DNA of 64,000 nucleotides, taken from NCBI GenBank assembly GCA_023410875.1, contig JAEYPH010000062.1:1-64000 (forward strand). The letters run 5' to 3'. The stretch's first letter is position 1, and each line of letters starts with the position of its first letter. The position numbers and the translations under genes are program-made. The notes beneath the pieces were generated by a model that saw only the letters and a list, made by a program, of their open reading frames with translations, was not told the origin of the DNA and did no database searches. Below are positions 8,207 through 17,984 of the stretch, piece after piece. This DNA is from Bacillota bacterium (GTDB taxonomy: Bacteria; Bacillota; Clostridia; Christensenellales; UMGS416).

Positions 8207-9229
8207 ATGTCCGAAACCAGCACCGCCGCCAAGAAGGTCATCTTCAGCGGCATACAGCCCTCGGGCAACCTGACCATCGGCAACTACATCGGCGCCATGC
8301 GCAACTTTGTGACCCTACAGGATGAATACGACTGCTATTACTGCGTCGTGGACCTGCACGCGATCACCGTGCGGCAGAACCCCGCCGAGCTGCGCCGGCG
8401 CAGCATGGAGCTGGCCGCGCTCTATCTGGCCGTGGGCTTGGACCCGCAGAAGATCACACTGTTCATCCAGAGCCACGTGAGCGCCCACGCGGAGTTGGCC
8501 TGGGTGTTGAACTGCTTCACCTATATGGGCGAGCTGTCGCGCATGACGCAGTTCAAGGACAAGAGCCGCAAGAACGAGGAGAACATCAACGCCGGCCTGT
8601 TCACCTACCCCGTGCTGATGGCCGCAGACATTCTGCTCTATCAGGCGGACCTGGTGCCCATCGGCGATGACCAGCGCCAGCATCTGGAGATTTCCCGCGA
8701 TGTGGCCCAGCGCTTCAACAGCGTCTATTCGCCGACGTTCGTCGTGCCGGAGGCCTATTATGGCAAGGTCGGCGCGCGCATCAAGAGTTTGCAGGACCCG
8801 CTCTCCAAGATGAGCAAGTCCGACGAGGACGAGAATGCCTTCATCGCCATCATCGACCCGCCGGACGCCATCGCCCGCAAGATGCGCCGCGCCGTCACCG
8901 ATTCCGAGGCCGACGTGCGCTTTGACCCGGAGAACAAGCCCGGCGTCAGCAACCTGATGACGATCTTCGCAGCGATGACCGGCATGGACATGCCCGCAGT
9001 GGAGAGCCACTTCGCCGGCCAGGGCTATGGCGCCTTCAAGGATGGCGTGGCCGACGCCGTGATCGCGGGTCTGCAGCCCATCCAGCAGAAGTACCGTGAG
9101 CTGCTGGCCGACAAGGGGTATCTGGAGAACTTGCTGAACACATCCGCCGACCGTGCCAACGCCGTGGCCCGGCGTACGCTGAGCAAGGTCTACCGCAAGG
9201 TGGGCTTCCAGCCCCGGGGTGGCCGTTGA
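8207..9229 (+). CDS. trpS: tryptophanyl-tRNA synthetase
   Basis: This class I synthetase charges tRNA-Trp. It is 340 aa, the normal bacterial length. The HIGH-like motif is seen as PSGNLTIGNYIGAM near residue 18 and the KMSKS motif as LSKMSKSDEDE near residue 200. The start has AAAAGGAGG 7 nt upstream. It is controlled by the Trp T-box in front of it. The stop codon overlaps the start of the GNAT gene by one base, so the following genes probably ride on the same Trp-responsive transcript. Confidence 0.97.
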   Translation: MSETSTAAKKVIFSGIQPSGNLTIGNYIGAMRNFVTLQDEYDCYYCVVDLHAITVRQNPAELRRRSMELAALYLAVGLDPQKITLFIQSHVSAHAELAWVLNCFTYMGELSRMTQFKDKSRKNEENINAGLFTYPVLMAADILLYQADLVPIGDDQRQHLEISRDVAQRFNSVYSPTFVVPEAYYGKVGARIKSLQDPLSKMSKSDEDENAFIAIIDPPDAIARKMRRAVTDSEADVRFDPENKPGVSNLMTIFAAMTGMDMPAVESHFAGQGYGAFKDGVADAVIAGLQPIQQKYRELLADKGYLENLLNTSADRANAVARRTLSKVYRKVGFQPRGGR

Positions 9230-9735
9230 TGCCGTGGCGCATCCGGCTAGCGGTGGAAAGCGACCTGCCGCAGATCAACGACATGGTCAACCACTTCATC
9301 CGCGAGACCACGGTCAACTGGTCCTATGACGAGCGGCCCATGGAGGAGGCGCTGGCGTGGTTCCGCCAGCACCAGCCGCCGCGCTACCCGCTGTACGTCG
9401 TGGAGCTGGACGGCCAGGTGGCGGCCTACGGGTGCCTGTCGCCCTTCCGGCCCAAGGCAGGATATTGGCCGGTGGCCGAGAACAGCGTATATGTGCGCCC
9501 GGAGTTTAAAGGGCAGGGAATGGGCAAGGCGCTGATGCAGCGGCTGATTGCCGACGCCCGGCAGAGCGGCCTGCGCGTCATCACAGCGTGGGTGGATGCC
9601 GACAATCAAGGCAGCATCACCTTCCATGAGCGCCTGGGCTTCCGGCGCGTCGGCGAGATGCGGGGCATCGGCGAGAAGTTTGGCCGGCGCTTGAGCGTCG
9701 CCATACTTGACTTGGATTTGGAGGATAACGAATGA
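9229..9735 (+). CDS. GNAT N-acetyltransferase (phosphinothricin-acetyltransferase-like)
   Basis: The 168-aa protein covers one GNAT fold. It begins WRIRLAVESDLPQINDMVNH and carries the acetyl-CoA binding segment VYVRPEFKGQGMGKALMQRL (R/Q-x-x-G-x-G/A). The FIRETTVNWSYDERP region resembles Pat/YwnH-type enzymes that acetylate phosphinothricin or methionine sulfoximine and related amino-acid analogues; the true substrate is unknown. The ATG overlaps the trpS stop (tgATG) and the end overlaps the next start (ATGA). Confidence 0.85.
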   Translation: MPWRIRLAVESDLPQINDMVNHFIRETTVNWSYDERPMEEALAWFRQHQPPRYPLYVVELDGQVAAYGCLSPFRPKAGYWPVAENSVYVRPEFKGQGMGKALMQRLIADARQSGLRVITAWVDADNQGSITFHERLGFRRVGEMRGIGEKFGRRLSVAILDLDLEDNE

Positions 9736-10247
9736 ACCAGGAATATGGCGACGCGCTGTTGTTACAGGCCCGCGAGTTGGGCGCCGTCAACGCCGTGCTC
9801 TTCGCGCCCGACGACCTGGTGTTCGACCGGCGCACGCTGCTCAAGTGCATGTACGGCTGCGGTGATTGGGGCAAGGGGCCCACGTGCCCGTCGCGGCCCA
9901 ACAACGTGTCGCTGGACGAGTATGAGAAGATGCTGCGGCTGTACCGCTGGGGTGTCATCATCCACGCCCACGACAAGCACACGACCCAGCAGGCCAGCCT
10001 CAAGCTGGAGCAGCGCGCCTTTGCCGACGGGCATTACTTCGCTTTTTCCATGAGCGACTGCGGGCTGTGCAAGGAGTGCGTAGGCCTCAAAGGCCACCCG
10101 TGCGCCAACCCCAAGCTGGCCCGCCCGGCCTTCCACAGTGTGGGCATCGATGTGTTCGCCACGGCGCGCAAGTTCCATCTGCCCATCTACACGCTGACCG
10201 AGGAGCGCCAGGAGCAGAACTGGTACGCGGCGGTGTTCGTCGAGTGA
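9732..10247 (+). CDS. DUF2284 putative metal-binding protein
   Basis: The 171-aa protein matches DUF2284 by its cysteine pattern: KCMYGCGDWGKGPTCPSR near residue 38 and SDCGLCKECVGLKGHPCANP near residue 105. These two clusters probably hold Fe-S or zinc. The biochemical role is unknown. It is translationally coupled to the GNAT gene by a 4-bp ATGA overlap. The nitrilase-family gene follows after 35 bp. Confidence 0.85.
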   Translation: MNQEYGDALLLQARELGAVNAVLFAPDDLVFDRRTLLKCMYGCGDWGKGPTCPSRPNNVSLDEYEKMLRLYRWGVIIHAHDKHTTQQASLKLEQRAFADGHYFAFSMSDCGLCKECVGLKGHPCANPKLARPAFHSVGIDVFATARKFHLPIYTLTEERQEQNWYAAVFVE

Positions 10248-10282
10248 GGACCGCGCGGACATAGCGGAACAGGAGGTAGAGG

Positions 10283-11269
10283 ATGCGCAAGATCAAGGTT
10301 GGGGCCGTTCAGCCGGGCTACCTGCCGGTACCCCGGGAGTTCGACTGCATGGGCGACGCCTATGTGGCCGATGCCCGGGCCATCACCGAGCGATATGTGA
10401 TAAAGCAACTGGACATCACGCTGGGCCTGCTGGAGCAGGCCGGGCGCGAGGGCTGCGGCATCGTGACCACATGCGAGGACGCCTGCGGCACCAGCTACTT
10501 CTGCGTGGACACGACCGAGCACAATCTCTACCCGCAGCTGCTGGAGCTTTCCGCGCCGCTGGCCGAGGAGGGCTTTTCCACCATCGCCCGCAGGCACGGC
10601 ATGTATATCGTGGGCTGCTACAACAAGCGGGTGGGGGGCCGCAACTACAACGTGGCCAGCCTGTTCGACCGCAGCGGGGCTATTGTGTGGGAATATCGCA
10701 AGACCCATCTGCCCGCCTACGAGGGCTGGCAGGGGACACCCGGCGACCGTCTGGACAGCTTTGAGATCGATTTCGGCAGGATCGGCGTGTGCATCTGCTA
10801 TGACATGATGTTCCCGGAATGCACGCAGGCTGTGGCGCTGTCCGGCGCTGAGGTCATCTTCCACCCCACGGCGGGCTACGGCTGGTATGACAGCATCGGT
10901 GAGGCCACGCTGCGCACCCGCGCCAATGACAACAGCGTCTACCTCGTCACCGCCAAGAACTATGTTTTCAACGCAGCCGGCAAGAGCAGCGTCATCGACC
11001 ATTGGGGCCAGGTGCTGGCTGAAGCCGGCTTCTATCGGGACGTGATCGTGACCAAAGAGATCGACCTGGATATGCCCAAGACCCAGCCGGACTGGCACTA
11101 TCCCACGCAGACTTCCGGCATCCCCAACCTGCGGGAGCGAAGCTTAAGCGAGCGCCGTCCGGAGCTCTACGGGGCGCTGGCGCAGCGCCAGAGGGAGCCT
11201 GCGCCGCTGGACCATGAGGCGCAGCTGCGGGTCATAGAGAACATCCGGGCGGGAAAGTGCCGCTGGTAG
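10283..11269 (+). CDS. carbon-nitrogen hydrolase (nitrilase superfamily)
   Basis: At 328 aa, this protein carries the nitrilase-fold catalytic residues Lys140 (EYRKTHLP) and nucleophile Cys172 (GVCICYDMMFPE). The first Glu is probably in the CGIVTTCED segment. Such enzymes cleave amide or nitrile bonds in small molecules such as omega-amides, carbamoyl compounds or NAD. The substrate is not clear; the C-terminal tail of about 60 residues is longer than in ureidopropionase-type enzymes. The start has an AGGAGG-like site at the end of the 35-bp gap after DUF2284. It is last in the trpS-led operon and is followed by a clean terminator. Confidence 0.85.
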   Translation: MRKIKVGAVQPGYLPVPREFDCMGDAYVADARAITERYVIKQLDITLGLLEQAGREGCGIVTTCEDACGTSYFCVDTTEHNLYPQLLELSAPLAEEGFSTIARRHGMYIVGCYNKRVGGRNYNVASLFDRSGAIVWEYRKTHLPAYEGWQGTPGDRLDSFEIDFGRIGVCICYDMMFPECTQAVALSGAEVIFHPTAGYGWYDSIGEATLRTRANDNSVYLVTAKNYVFNAAGKSSVIDHWGQVLAEAGFYRDVIVTKEIDLDMPKTQPDWHYPTQTSGIPNLRERSLSERRPELYGALAQRQREPAPLDHEAQLRVIENIRAGKCRW

Positions 11270-11315
11270 TCTGAGACCACCCGGCCTGTTCCATACAACT
11301 AATTGTACCGTTTCT

Positions 11316-11338
11316 GGCAGGCGTGGCCTGCCTTTTTT
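11316..11338 (+). terminator. intrinsic terminator of the trpS operon
   Basis: A perfect 7-bp stem GGCAGGC/GCCTGCC with a 3-nt loop is followed by six Ts. Confidence 0.9.
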
Positions 11339-11367
11339 CTTTGCCCCGATTTACCAATAAAAACCGC

Positions 11368-11417
11368 TTGCATTTTTTGTGGCGCGCTGTATATACTGGA
11401 TTGGAGAACAAATGTTC
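11368..11417 (+). promoter_or_regulatory. SOS promoter with LexA (DinR) box
   Basis: A -35 TTGCAT (11368) and a -10 TATACT (11392-11397) are 18 bp apart. At 11406-11417 lies GAACAAATGTTC, a perfect GAAC-N4-GTTC dyad matching the Gram-positive LexA operator. It covers the expected transcript start. This predicts damage-inducible expression of the four genes that follow. Confidence 0.85.
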
Positions 11418-11455
11418 TTGTCATGCGAGGTAAAACAGGCGAAGGAGTTCTCTGA

Positions 11456-11725
11456 ATGGAAGCGTTGAACATTCCCGTGCAAATGATATCGGTATGTGAT
11501 TACGATGGGCGAATTCGGCCCATCCGGTTCCGGTTTGAGGATTCCGAGCATTGCATGCGGACGGTGCGCATCCAGGAAGTCGTGACGGAGAAGGAGATAC
11601 AGTATGTGGGTGTCGAAGGCTTCGCCTATGTGTGCTGGGCTTGCACGGAAGGATCGCAAAAGATGTACGAGCTGCGGTATTCGGTGCGCACCCACAAATG
11701 GGTGCTGTTCAACATCCTGATGTGA
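11456..11725 (+). CDS. small conserved protein heading the SOS polymerase cassette
   Basis: An 89-aa mixed alpha/beta protein beginning MEALNIPVQMISVCDYDGRI, with a C-terminal part YELRYSVRTHKWVLFNILM. It has no signal or membrane segment and no domain I can name. AAGGAG lies 8 nt before the ATG. It is the first gene after the LexA box and ends 6 bp before dinB. I recall similar small proteins next to Y-family polymerase genes in Clostridia, which points to an accessory or regulatory role in translesion synthesis. That role is inference. Confidence 0.8.
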   Translation: MEALNIPVQMISVCDYDGRIRPIRFRFEDSEHCMRTVRIQEVVTEKEIQYVGVEGFAYVCWACTEGSQKMYELRYSVRTHKWVLFNILM

Positions 11726-11731
11726 GGCCCC

Positions 11732-12991
11732 ATGGGACAGAGGATCATCTATCACATCGACGTCAACAGCGCCTTCCTCTCCTGGACGGCCTGCTATCAG
11801 GTGAATGTGTTGGGGAAGACCTTCGACCTGCGCACGGTGCCCAGCGCCATCGCCGGAGACAAGGCGTCCCGCCATTCCATCATACTGGCCAAGAGCATAC
11901 CGGCCAAGGCCTTCGGCATACAGACCGGCGAGCCGCTGTTCCAGGCTCTGAAGAAGTGCCCCGGCCTGATTGTGGAAAACCCCGATTATGCGCTGTACGT
12001 GGAGGCGTCCCGGCACCTGATCGCGCTGCTGCAGGAGGTCGCGCCGGTCGTGGAGCAATATTCCATCGACGAGGCCTGGGTGGACATGAGCGGTACCGAG
12101 CATCTCTACGGTTCCCCGGTGCTCATGGCCGAAAAGATCAAGAACCGCATCCGCGACGAGCTGGGGTTCACGGTGAACATAGGGGTATCCAACAACAAGC
12201 TGCTGGCCAAGATGGCCGGCGGCTTTAAGCCCCACGACGCCGTGCACACCCTTTTCCCCGCAGAGATCGAGGCCAAGCTGTGGCCGCTGCCCGCGCGGGA
12301 GCTGTTCTACGTGGGTCCGGCCACCGAGAGCAAGCTCAAGATGCTGGGTATCGAGACCATCGGCGACATTGCCAGGGCATCGCCGGCCATGCTGCGGTCT
12401 TATCTGCATAAGCACGGAGAGGTCATCTGGAATTACGCCAACGGCAGGATGGCCGGCGATGTGTCCTGTGACATCGCGCTGAACAAGGGCTATGGCAACT
12501 CCACGACGACGCCCTTCGACGTGACGGACACGGTGACGGCCCACCGGGTGCTGCTGTCGCTGTGCGAGACCGTGGGCATGCGCATGCGCAAGGACCAGCA
12601 GACGGGAAGCTGTATCTCGGTGTCGCTTCGCAGCAACGAGTTTGTGGACTTCTCCCATCAGGCGCAGATGAAGGCCATGACCAACGCCACGATGGAAATC
12701 TATAATGCTGCCTGCCAGGTGTTCGACAAGGCTTGGGACAAGAAAACCGCCCTGCGGCAGCTCGGTGTGTCCGTGGGCAAGGCCACGCGGGATGGTTTCC
12801 GGCAGCACAGCTTCTTCGACGGCCAGGGGTATGACCGGCTGACCAGGCTTGACACGGCCGTGGACGCGATCCGCGAGAAGTACGGCGAGGGGGCCCTGTT
12901 CCGCGCCTGCTTCATCGGCGACAAGTTCACCCACATGGGCGGCGGCCATTCACCGGGCACCAGAACAGGGCTGACAAAGCCCCTGCAATAA
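11732..12991 (+). CDS. dinB: Y-family DNA polymerase IV (DinB-like)
   Basis: The 419-aa error-prone polymerase has catalytic carboxylates Asp10 (YHIDVNSAF) and Asp113-Glu114 (QYSIDEAWVD). Palm, fingers, thumb with helix-hairpin-helix (FYVGPATESKLKMLGIETIG) and little-finger regions follow. The C-terminal DKFTHMGGG may be a clamp-linked or family-specific tail; no classic QL(S/D)LF clamp motif was seen. GC-rich, in line with the chromosome. It lies directly downstream of the LexA-controlled small gene. A second Y-family polymerase gene follows 47 bp later. Confidence 0.92.
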   Translation: MGQRIIYHIDVNSAFLSWTACYQVNVLGKTFDLRTVPSAIAGDKASRHSIILAKSIPAKAFGIQTGEPLFQALKKCPGLIVENPDYALYVEASRHLIALLQEVAPVVEQYSIDEAWVDMSGTEHLYGSPVLMAEKIKNRIRDELGFTVNIGVSNNKLLAKMAGGFKPHDAVHTLFPAEIEAKLWPLPARELFYVGPATESKLKMLGIETIGDIARASPAMLRSYLHKHGEVIWNYANGRMAGDVSCDIALNKGYGNSTTTPFDVTDTVTAHRVLLSLCETVGMRMRKDQQTGSCISVSLRSNEFVDFSHQAQMKAMTNATMEIYNAACQVFDKAWDKKTALRQLGVSVGKATRDGFRQHSFFDGQGYDRLTRLDTAVDAIREKYGEGALFRACFIGDKFTHMGGGHSPGTRTGLTKPLQ

Positions 12992-13038
12992 TTTGGTTTG
13001 CCCTGGCAGATAGCGTTTGAAGGAGACGGCCGATACGC

Positions 13039-14562
13039 ATGAAGGAAAGAGCCTATATCGCAATAGACCTGAAGTCTTTCTATGCTTCGGTCGAGTGTAT
13101 CGCAAGGGGGCTTGATCCGCTGACCACCAACCTTGTTGTTGCGGACGCAAGCCGCACCGAAAAAACCATCTGCCTCGCCGTCTCGCCCTCCCTCAAAGCA
13201 TACGGTATTCCCGGTAGGGCAAGGCTGTTTGAGGTCGTGCAAAAAGTCAAGGAAGTAAATGCGGCAAGGCTGTGCAAAGTGCCAGGGGAAGCCTTTTCGG
13301 GTACTTCCTTCCACGATTTTGAATTGAAATCCTCAACGGATCTCTCGGTGGACTATATTGTCGCTGTACCGAGAATGGCGCTTTATATAGAGTGCAGTAC
13401 GCGGATTTACAATGTCTACCTGAAATACATCGCGCCCGAGGATATTCATGTCTACTCCATCGACGAGGTATTCATCGATGCCACCAATTATCTTAGCACC
13501 TACAATCTTTCAGTACGTGAGTTTGCCACAGTACTGATTCGGGATGTACTCGAAACAACCGGCATTACGGCAACAGCGGGAATTGGAACAAACCTGTACC
13601 TCAGCAAAATCGCCATGGATATTCAAGCAAAGCATATTCCGGCTGACAAAAACGGCATGCGGATTGCCGAGTTGGACGAAATGAGTTACCGCCGCTTGCT
13701 GTGGTCACACCGGCCACTCACAGACTTTTGGCGCGTTGGACATGGATATGCCAAGAAGCTGGAGGAGCATGGCCTCTTTACAATGGGAGATATTGCAAGG
13801 TGCTCGCTCGGGAACCCGAACGATTATCACAACGAGGATTTTCTGTACAAGCTGTTCGGCGTCAACGCAGAGCTGCTGATTGACCATGCGTGGGGCTGGG
13901 AGCCATGCCCGATTGCCGATATTAAAGCGTATAAGCCAAGCGCAAACAGTATTGGATCGGGGCAGGTGCTGCATAGCGCCTATCCCTTTGATAAAGCCCA
14001 ACTGGTTGTACGGGAAATGACAGATCTGCTGGTGCTCGATCTGGTAGATAAAAGGCTTGTTACCGACCAGCTTGTTTTGATGGTTGGATATGATGCTGAG
14101 AGTCTGACAAACCCGAAGATCAAGAAATCCTATCATGGGCCAATCACCACTGACGCCTATGGACGCGCCGTTCCCAAATCTGCCCATGGTTCCATCAATC
14201 TTGGCAGGCAGACCTCCTCGACAAAGCTGATTCTGGATGCCGTCACAGAGCTGTTTGAGCGTATCGTTGACAAAAACCTTCTGATCAGAAGAGTCAACAT
14301 CACAGCCAATCATGTTGTCGATGAGGCAAAGGTTCAGAATATGGGCAAGTTTGAACAGCTTGATCTTTTCACGGATTACGTGGCTGCCCAGGCAAAAAAA
14401 GAGGAGGAAGAAGCCGCGTTTGCACGGGAAAACAGGATGCAAAAAGCAATGCTTCAGATAAAAAAGAGATATGGAAAGAACGCCATTCTAAAGGGTATGA
14501 ATCTGGAGGAGGGCGCTACCACAATAGACCGGAACAGGCAGATTGGAGGGCACAAGGCATGA
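13039..14562 (+). CDS. Y-family DNA polymerase (UmuC/UvrX-like)
   Basis: At 507 aa, this is longer than DinB and matches the Firmicute UvrX/YqjW group. Catalytic residues are Asp10 (IAIDLKSFYASVEC) and Asp142-Glu143 (YSIDEVFIDATNY). Near the C-terminus QLDLF (in GKFEQLDLFTDY) fits a sliding-clamp binding motif, and a Glu/Lys-rich helix follows. Lower GC than dinB next door suggests a different origin. It overlaps the YolD-like gene by 4 bp (ATGA). It should be SOS-induced with dinB. It probably performs damage bypass. Confidence 0.9.
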   Translation: MKERAYIAIDLKSFYASVECIARGLDPLTTNLVVADASRTEKTICLAVSPSLKAYGIPGRARLFEVVQKVKEVNAARLCKVPGEAFSGTSFHDFELKSSTDLSVDYIVAVPRMALYIECSTRIYNVYLKYIAPEDIHVYSIDEVFIDATNYLSTYNLSVREFATVLIRDVLETTGITATAGIGTNLYLSKIAMDIQAKHIPADKNGMRIAELDEMSYRRLLWSHRPLTDFWRVGHGYAKKLEEHGLFTMGDIARCSLGNPNDYHNEDFLYKLFGVNAELLIDHAWGWEPCPIADIKAYKPSANSIGSGQVLHSAYPFDKAQLVVREMTDLLVLDLVDKRLVTDQLVLMVGYDAESLTNPKIKKSYHGPITTDAYGRAVPKSAHGSINLGRQTSSTKLILDAVTELFERIVDKNLLIRRVNITANHVVDEAKVQNMGKFEQLDLFTDYVAAQAKKEEEEAAFARENRMQKAMLQIKKRYGKNAILKGMNLEEGATTIDRNRQIGGHKA

Positions 14563-14987
14563 CTGGAGCATATGACGATATCATCAATCTACCGCACCAT
14601 GTCTCTGCGACGCGCCCCAGAATGACAGCTATGAACCGTGCAGCTCAGTTTTCCCCCTTCGCCGCACTGACTGGCTATGATGCTGCCATCAAAGAAACCG
14701 CAAGACTGACTGACAAGAGATTAGAATTGGACGAGTACAGCAAGGACGCATTGAGCCATAGGCTGCAAACCGTAGCAGATCGGATCAAGGAGCGTCCCGA
14801 AATCGCAATCGCCTATTTTCTGCCGGATGCAAAGAAGAACGGCGGTGCTTATCTTGCTGCCGTTGGTTCTGTCAAAAAAATAGACGACTATGAACGGGTT
14901 GTCGTTATGACAGATGGCACAGCGATCCCCATCGATGAGATCATCAGCATAGAGGGGCAAGTATTTGAAACGACGTGCGACGGATAA
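14559..14987 (+). CDS. YolD-like protein
   Basis: The 142-aa protein begins with the family pattern DIINLPHHVSATRPRMTAMN and RAAQFSPFAALTGYDAAIKE. A helical middle and a small beta-rich end (VVVMTDGTAIPIDEIISIEG) follow. YolD-like proteins are regularly encoded beside UvrX-type Y-family polymerases in Firmicutes and have been proposed to act as UmuD-like partners, though the mechanism is unproven. The ATG overlaps the polymerase stop, so the two are made together. Confidence 0.88.
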   Translation: MTGAYDDIINLPHHVSATRPRMTAMNRAAQFSPFAALTGYDAAIKETARLTDKRLELDEYSKDALSHRLQTVADRIKERPEIAIAYFLPDAKKNGGAYLAAVGSVKKIDDYERVVVMTDGTAIPIDEIISIEGQVFETTCDG

Positions 14988-14997
14988 AGAACGCAGA

Positions 14998-15019
14998 GGG
15001 AGCGCCATATGGCGCTCCC
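14998..15019. terminator. perfect 9-bp hairpin between convergent operons
   Basis: GGGAGCGCC/GGCGCTCCC with loop ATAT lies between the SOS cassette and gatB, which converge here. There is no strong T-run on either side, so it may act as a weak bidirectional terminator. Confidence 0.55.
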
Positions 15020-15046
15020 TGTACTTGATATGTTGAGTTGAAAGGA

Positions 15047-16501
15047 TTACTCCTTGCCGCTCTCCTCCAGCAGCACCCGCTTGGCCGTTTCCGGGTCGGC
15101 CTTGCCGCGGGTTTCCTTCATCATCTGCCCCATCAGGAAGCCAAACACCTTGGGGTTGCCTGCCTTGTGGTCGCGCACGGCGTCGGCATTGGCGGCGATG
15201 ACACGGCGGGCGGCCTCGGCCAGCGCGCCGGTGTCGGACACCTTGGCCAGGCCGTGCTTCTCCACAATGGTCTTTGGGTCGCCTTCTCCTGAGAACATGC
15301 GTTCCAGCACGGCCTTGCCCGTGGTGCTGTTGATCGTGCCGCCCTCCAGCAGGTTCACAAGCTCGGCCAGCTGCGCCGGGGTGAAGGGCAGCGCGGCAAA
15401 GGTCGTGCTCTCGTCCTCCTTGACGCGGCGCAGGATGTCGCCCATAAGCAGGTTGCTGACGGCCTTGGCGCTGGCGGCGCCGGCGGCGGACTCTTCGAAG
15501 AAGCAGGCCATGGCCGGGTCGGTCGTCAGGATCGCAGCGTCATATTCCGGCAGGCCGTAGTCTCGCACATAGCGGGCGCGCTTGGCCTCGGGCAGCTCCG
15601 GCAGTGCCTCGGCCAGCCGGGTCATCCATTCGTCGTCCAGCACGATCGGCAGCAGGTCCGGGTCGGGGAAGTAGCGGTAGTCGTTGGCTTCTTCCTTGCT
15701 GCGCATGGCAATGGAGCGGCCCTTGTTGTCGTCCCAGCGGCGGGTCTCCTGCACCACGCGGCGGCCTTCTCCCAGCTGCTCTATCTGGCGGGCTGCCTCG
15801 CTCTTGGCGGCGCGCACGATGGCCTTCAAGGAGTTGAGGTTCTTCATCTCCGTGCGGGTGCCCAGCGGGCCGCCCACAGGCCGCACGCTCAGGTTGATGT
15901 CGGCGCGCAGGTTGCCCTTTTGCATCTGGCATTCGCTGACGCCGGCAAACTGCAGGATGGCCCGCACGGTGTCCACGAAGGCGCCGGCCTCCTCGGCGGA
16001 GCGGATGTCCGGCTCGGTGACGATCTCGATGAGCGGCACGCCGCAGCGGTTGAAGTCCAGCAGCGTGGAGCGGCCGTAGGCGTCGTGCAGCGACTTGCCG
16101 GCGTCTTCCTCCAGGTGGATGCGGTTGATGCGCACCGCGCCCTCGCGGGCGTTGCCCTGCTCGTCGGTGTAGGCAAAGCGCACCAGGCCGCCCTTGCACA
16201 GCGGCTGATAGAGCTGGCTGATTTGGTAGGCCTTGGGCAGGTCCGGGTAAAAGTAGTTCTTGCGGTCCATGTTGGCGTGGCGGTTGATCTCGCAACCCAG
16301 CGCCAGGCCGGCGGTCACGCACTTTTCCACGGCCTCGCGGTTGAGCACCGGCAGCGTGCCGGGCATGGCTGTGCACACCGGGCATGTGTGGGTGTTGGGC
16401 TCGCCGCCGAACTCCGTGGAGCAGCCGCAGAACACCTTGGTTTTGGTGTTCAGCTCGCAATGGATTTCCAGACCGATGACGGTTTCGTATGCTGTACTCA
16501 T
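15047..16501 (-). CDS. gatB: Asp-tRNA(Asn)/Glu-tRNA(Gln) amidotransferase subunit B
   Basis: A 484-aa subunit with the kinase-like domain first (VIGLEIHCELNTKTKVFCGC, zinc-binding cysteines) and helical plus YqeY tail domains after about residue 300. It activates the carboxyl of mischarged Asp or Glu on tRNA with ATP before amidation. It is last gene of the aspS2-gatC-methyltransferase-gatA-gatB operon, 13 bp after gatA. A site reading GAGCGAGG precedes the ATG. Confidence 0.97.
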   Translation of the reverse strand: MSTAYETVIGLEIHCELNTKTKVFCGCSTEFGGEPNTHTCPVCTAMPGTLPVLNREAVEKCVTAGLALGCEINRHANMDRKNYFYPDLPKAYQISQLYQPLCKGGLVRFAYTDEQGNAREGAVRINRIHLEEDAGKSLHDAYGRSTLLDFNRCGVPLIEIVTEPDIRSAEEAGAFVDTVRAILQFAGVSECQMQKGNLRADINLSVRPVGGPLGTRTEMKNLNSLKAIVRAAKSEAARQIEQLGEGRRVVQETRRWDDNKGRSIAMRSKEEANDYRYFPDPDLLPIVLDDEWMTRLAEALPELPEAKRARYVRDYGLPEYDAAILTTDPAMACFFEESAAGAASAKAVSNLLMGDILRRVKEDESTTFAALPFTPAQLAELVNLLEGGTINSTTGKAVLERMFSGEGDPKTIVEKHGLAKVSDTGALAEAARRVIAANADAVRDHKAGNPKVFGFLMGQMMKETRGKADPETAKRVLLEESGKE

Positions 16502-16514
16502 GGCGTTACCTCGC

Positions 16515-17970
<1,456 letters not shown>

Positions 17971-17984
<14 letters not shown>

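Noticed and set aside
11351..12949. 532-codon frame on the minus strand
   Set aside because: Antisense shadow of the SOS small gene and dinB; His/Gly/Gln-rich nonsense composition.
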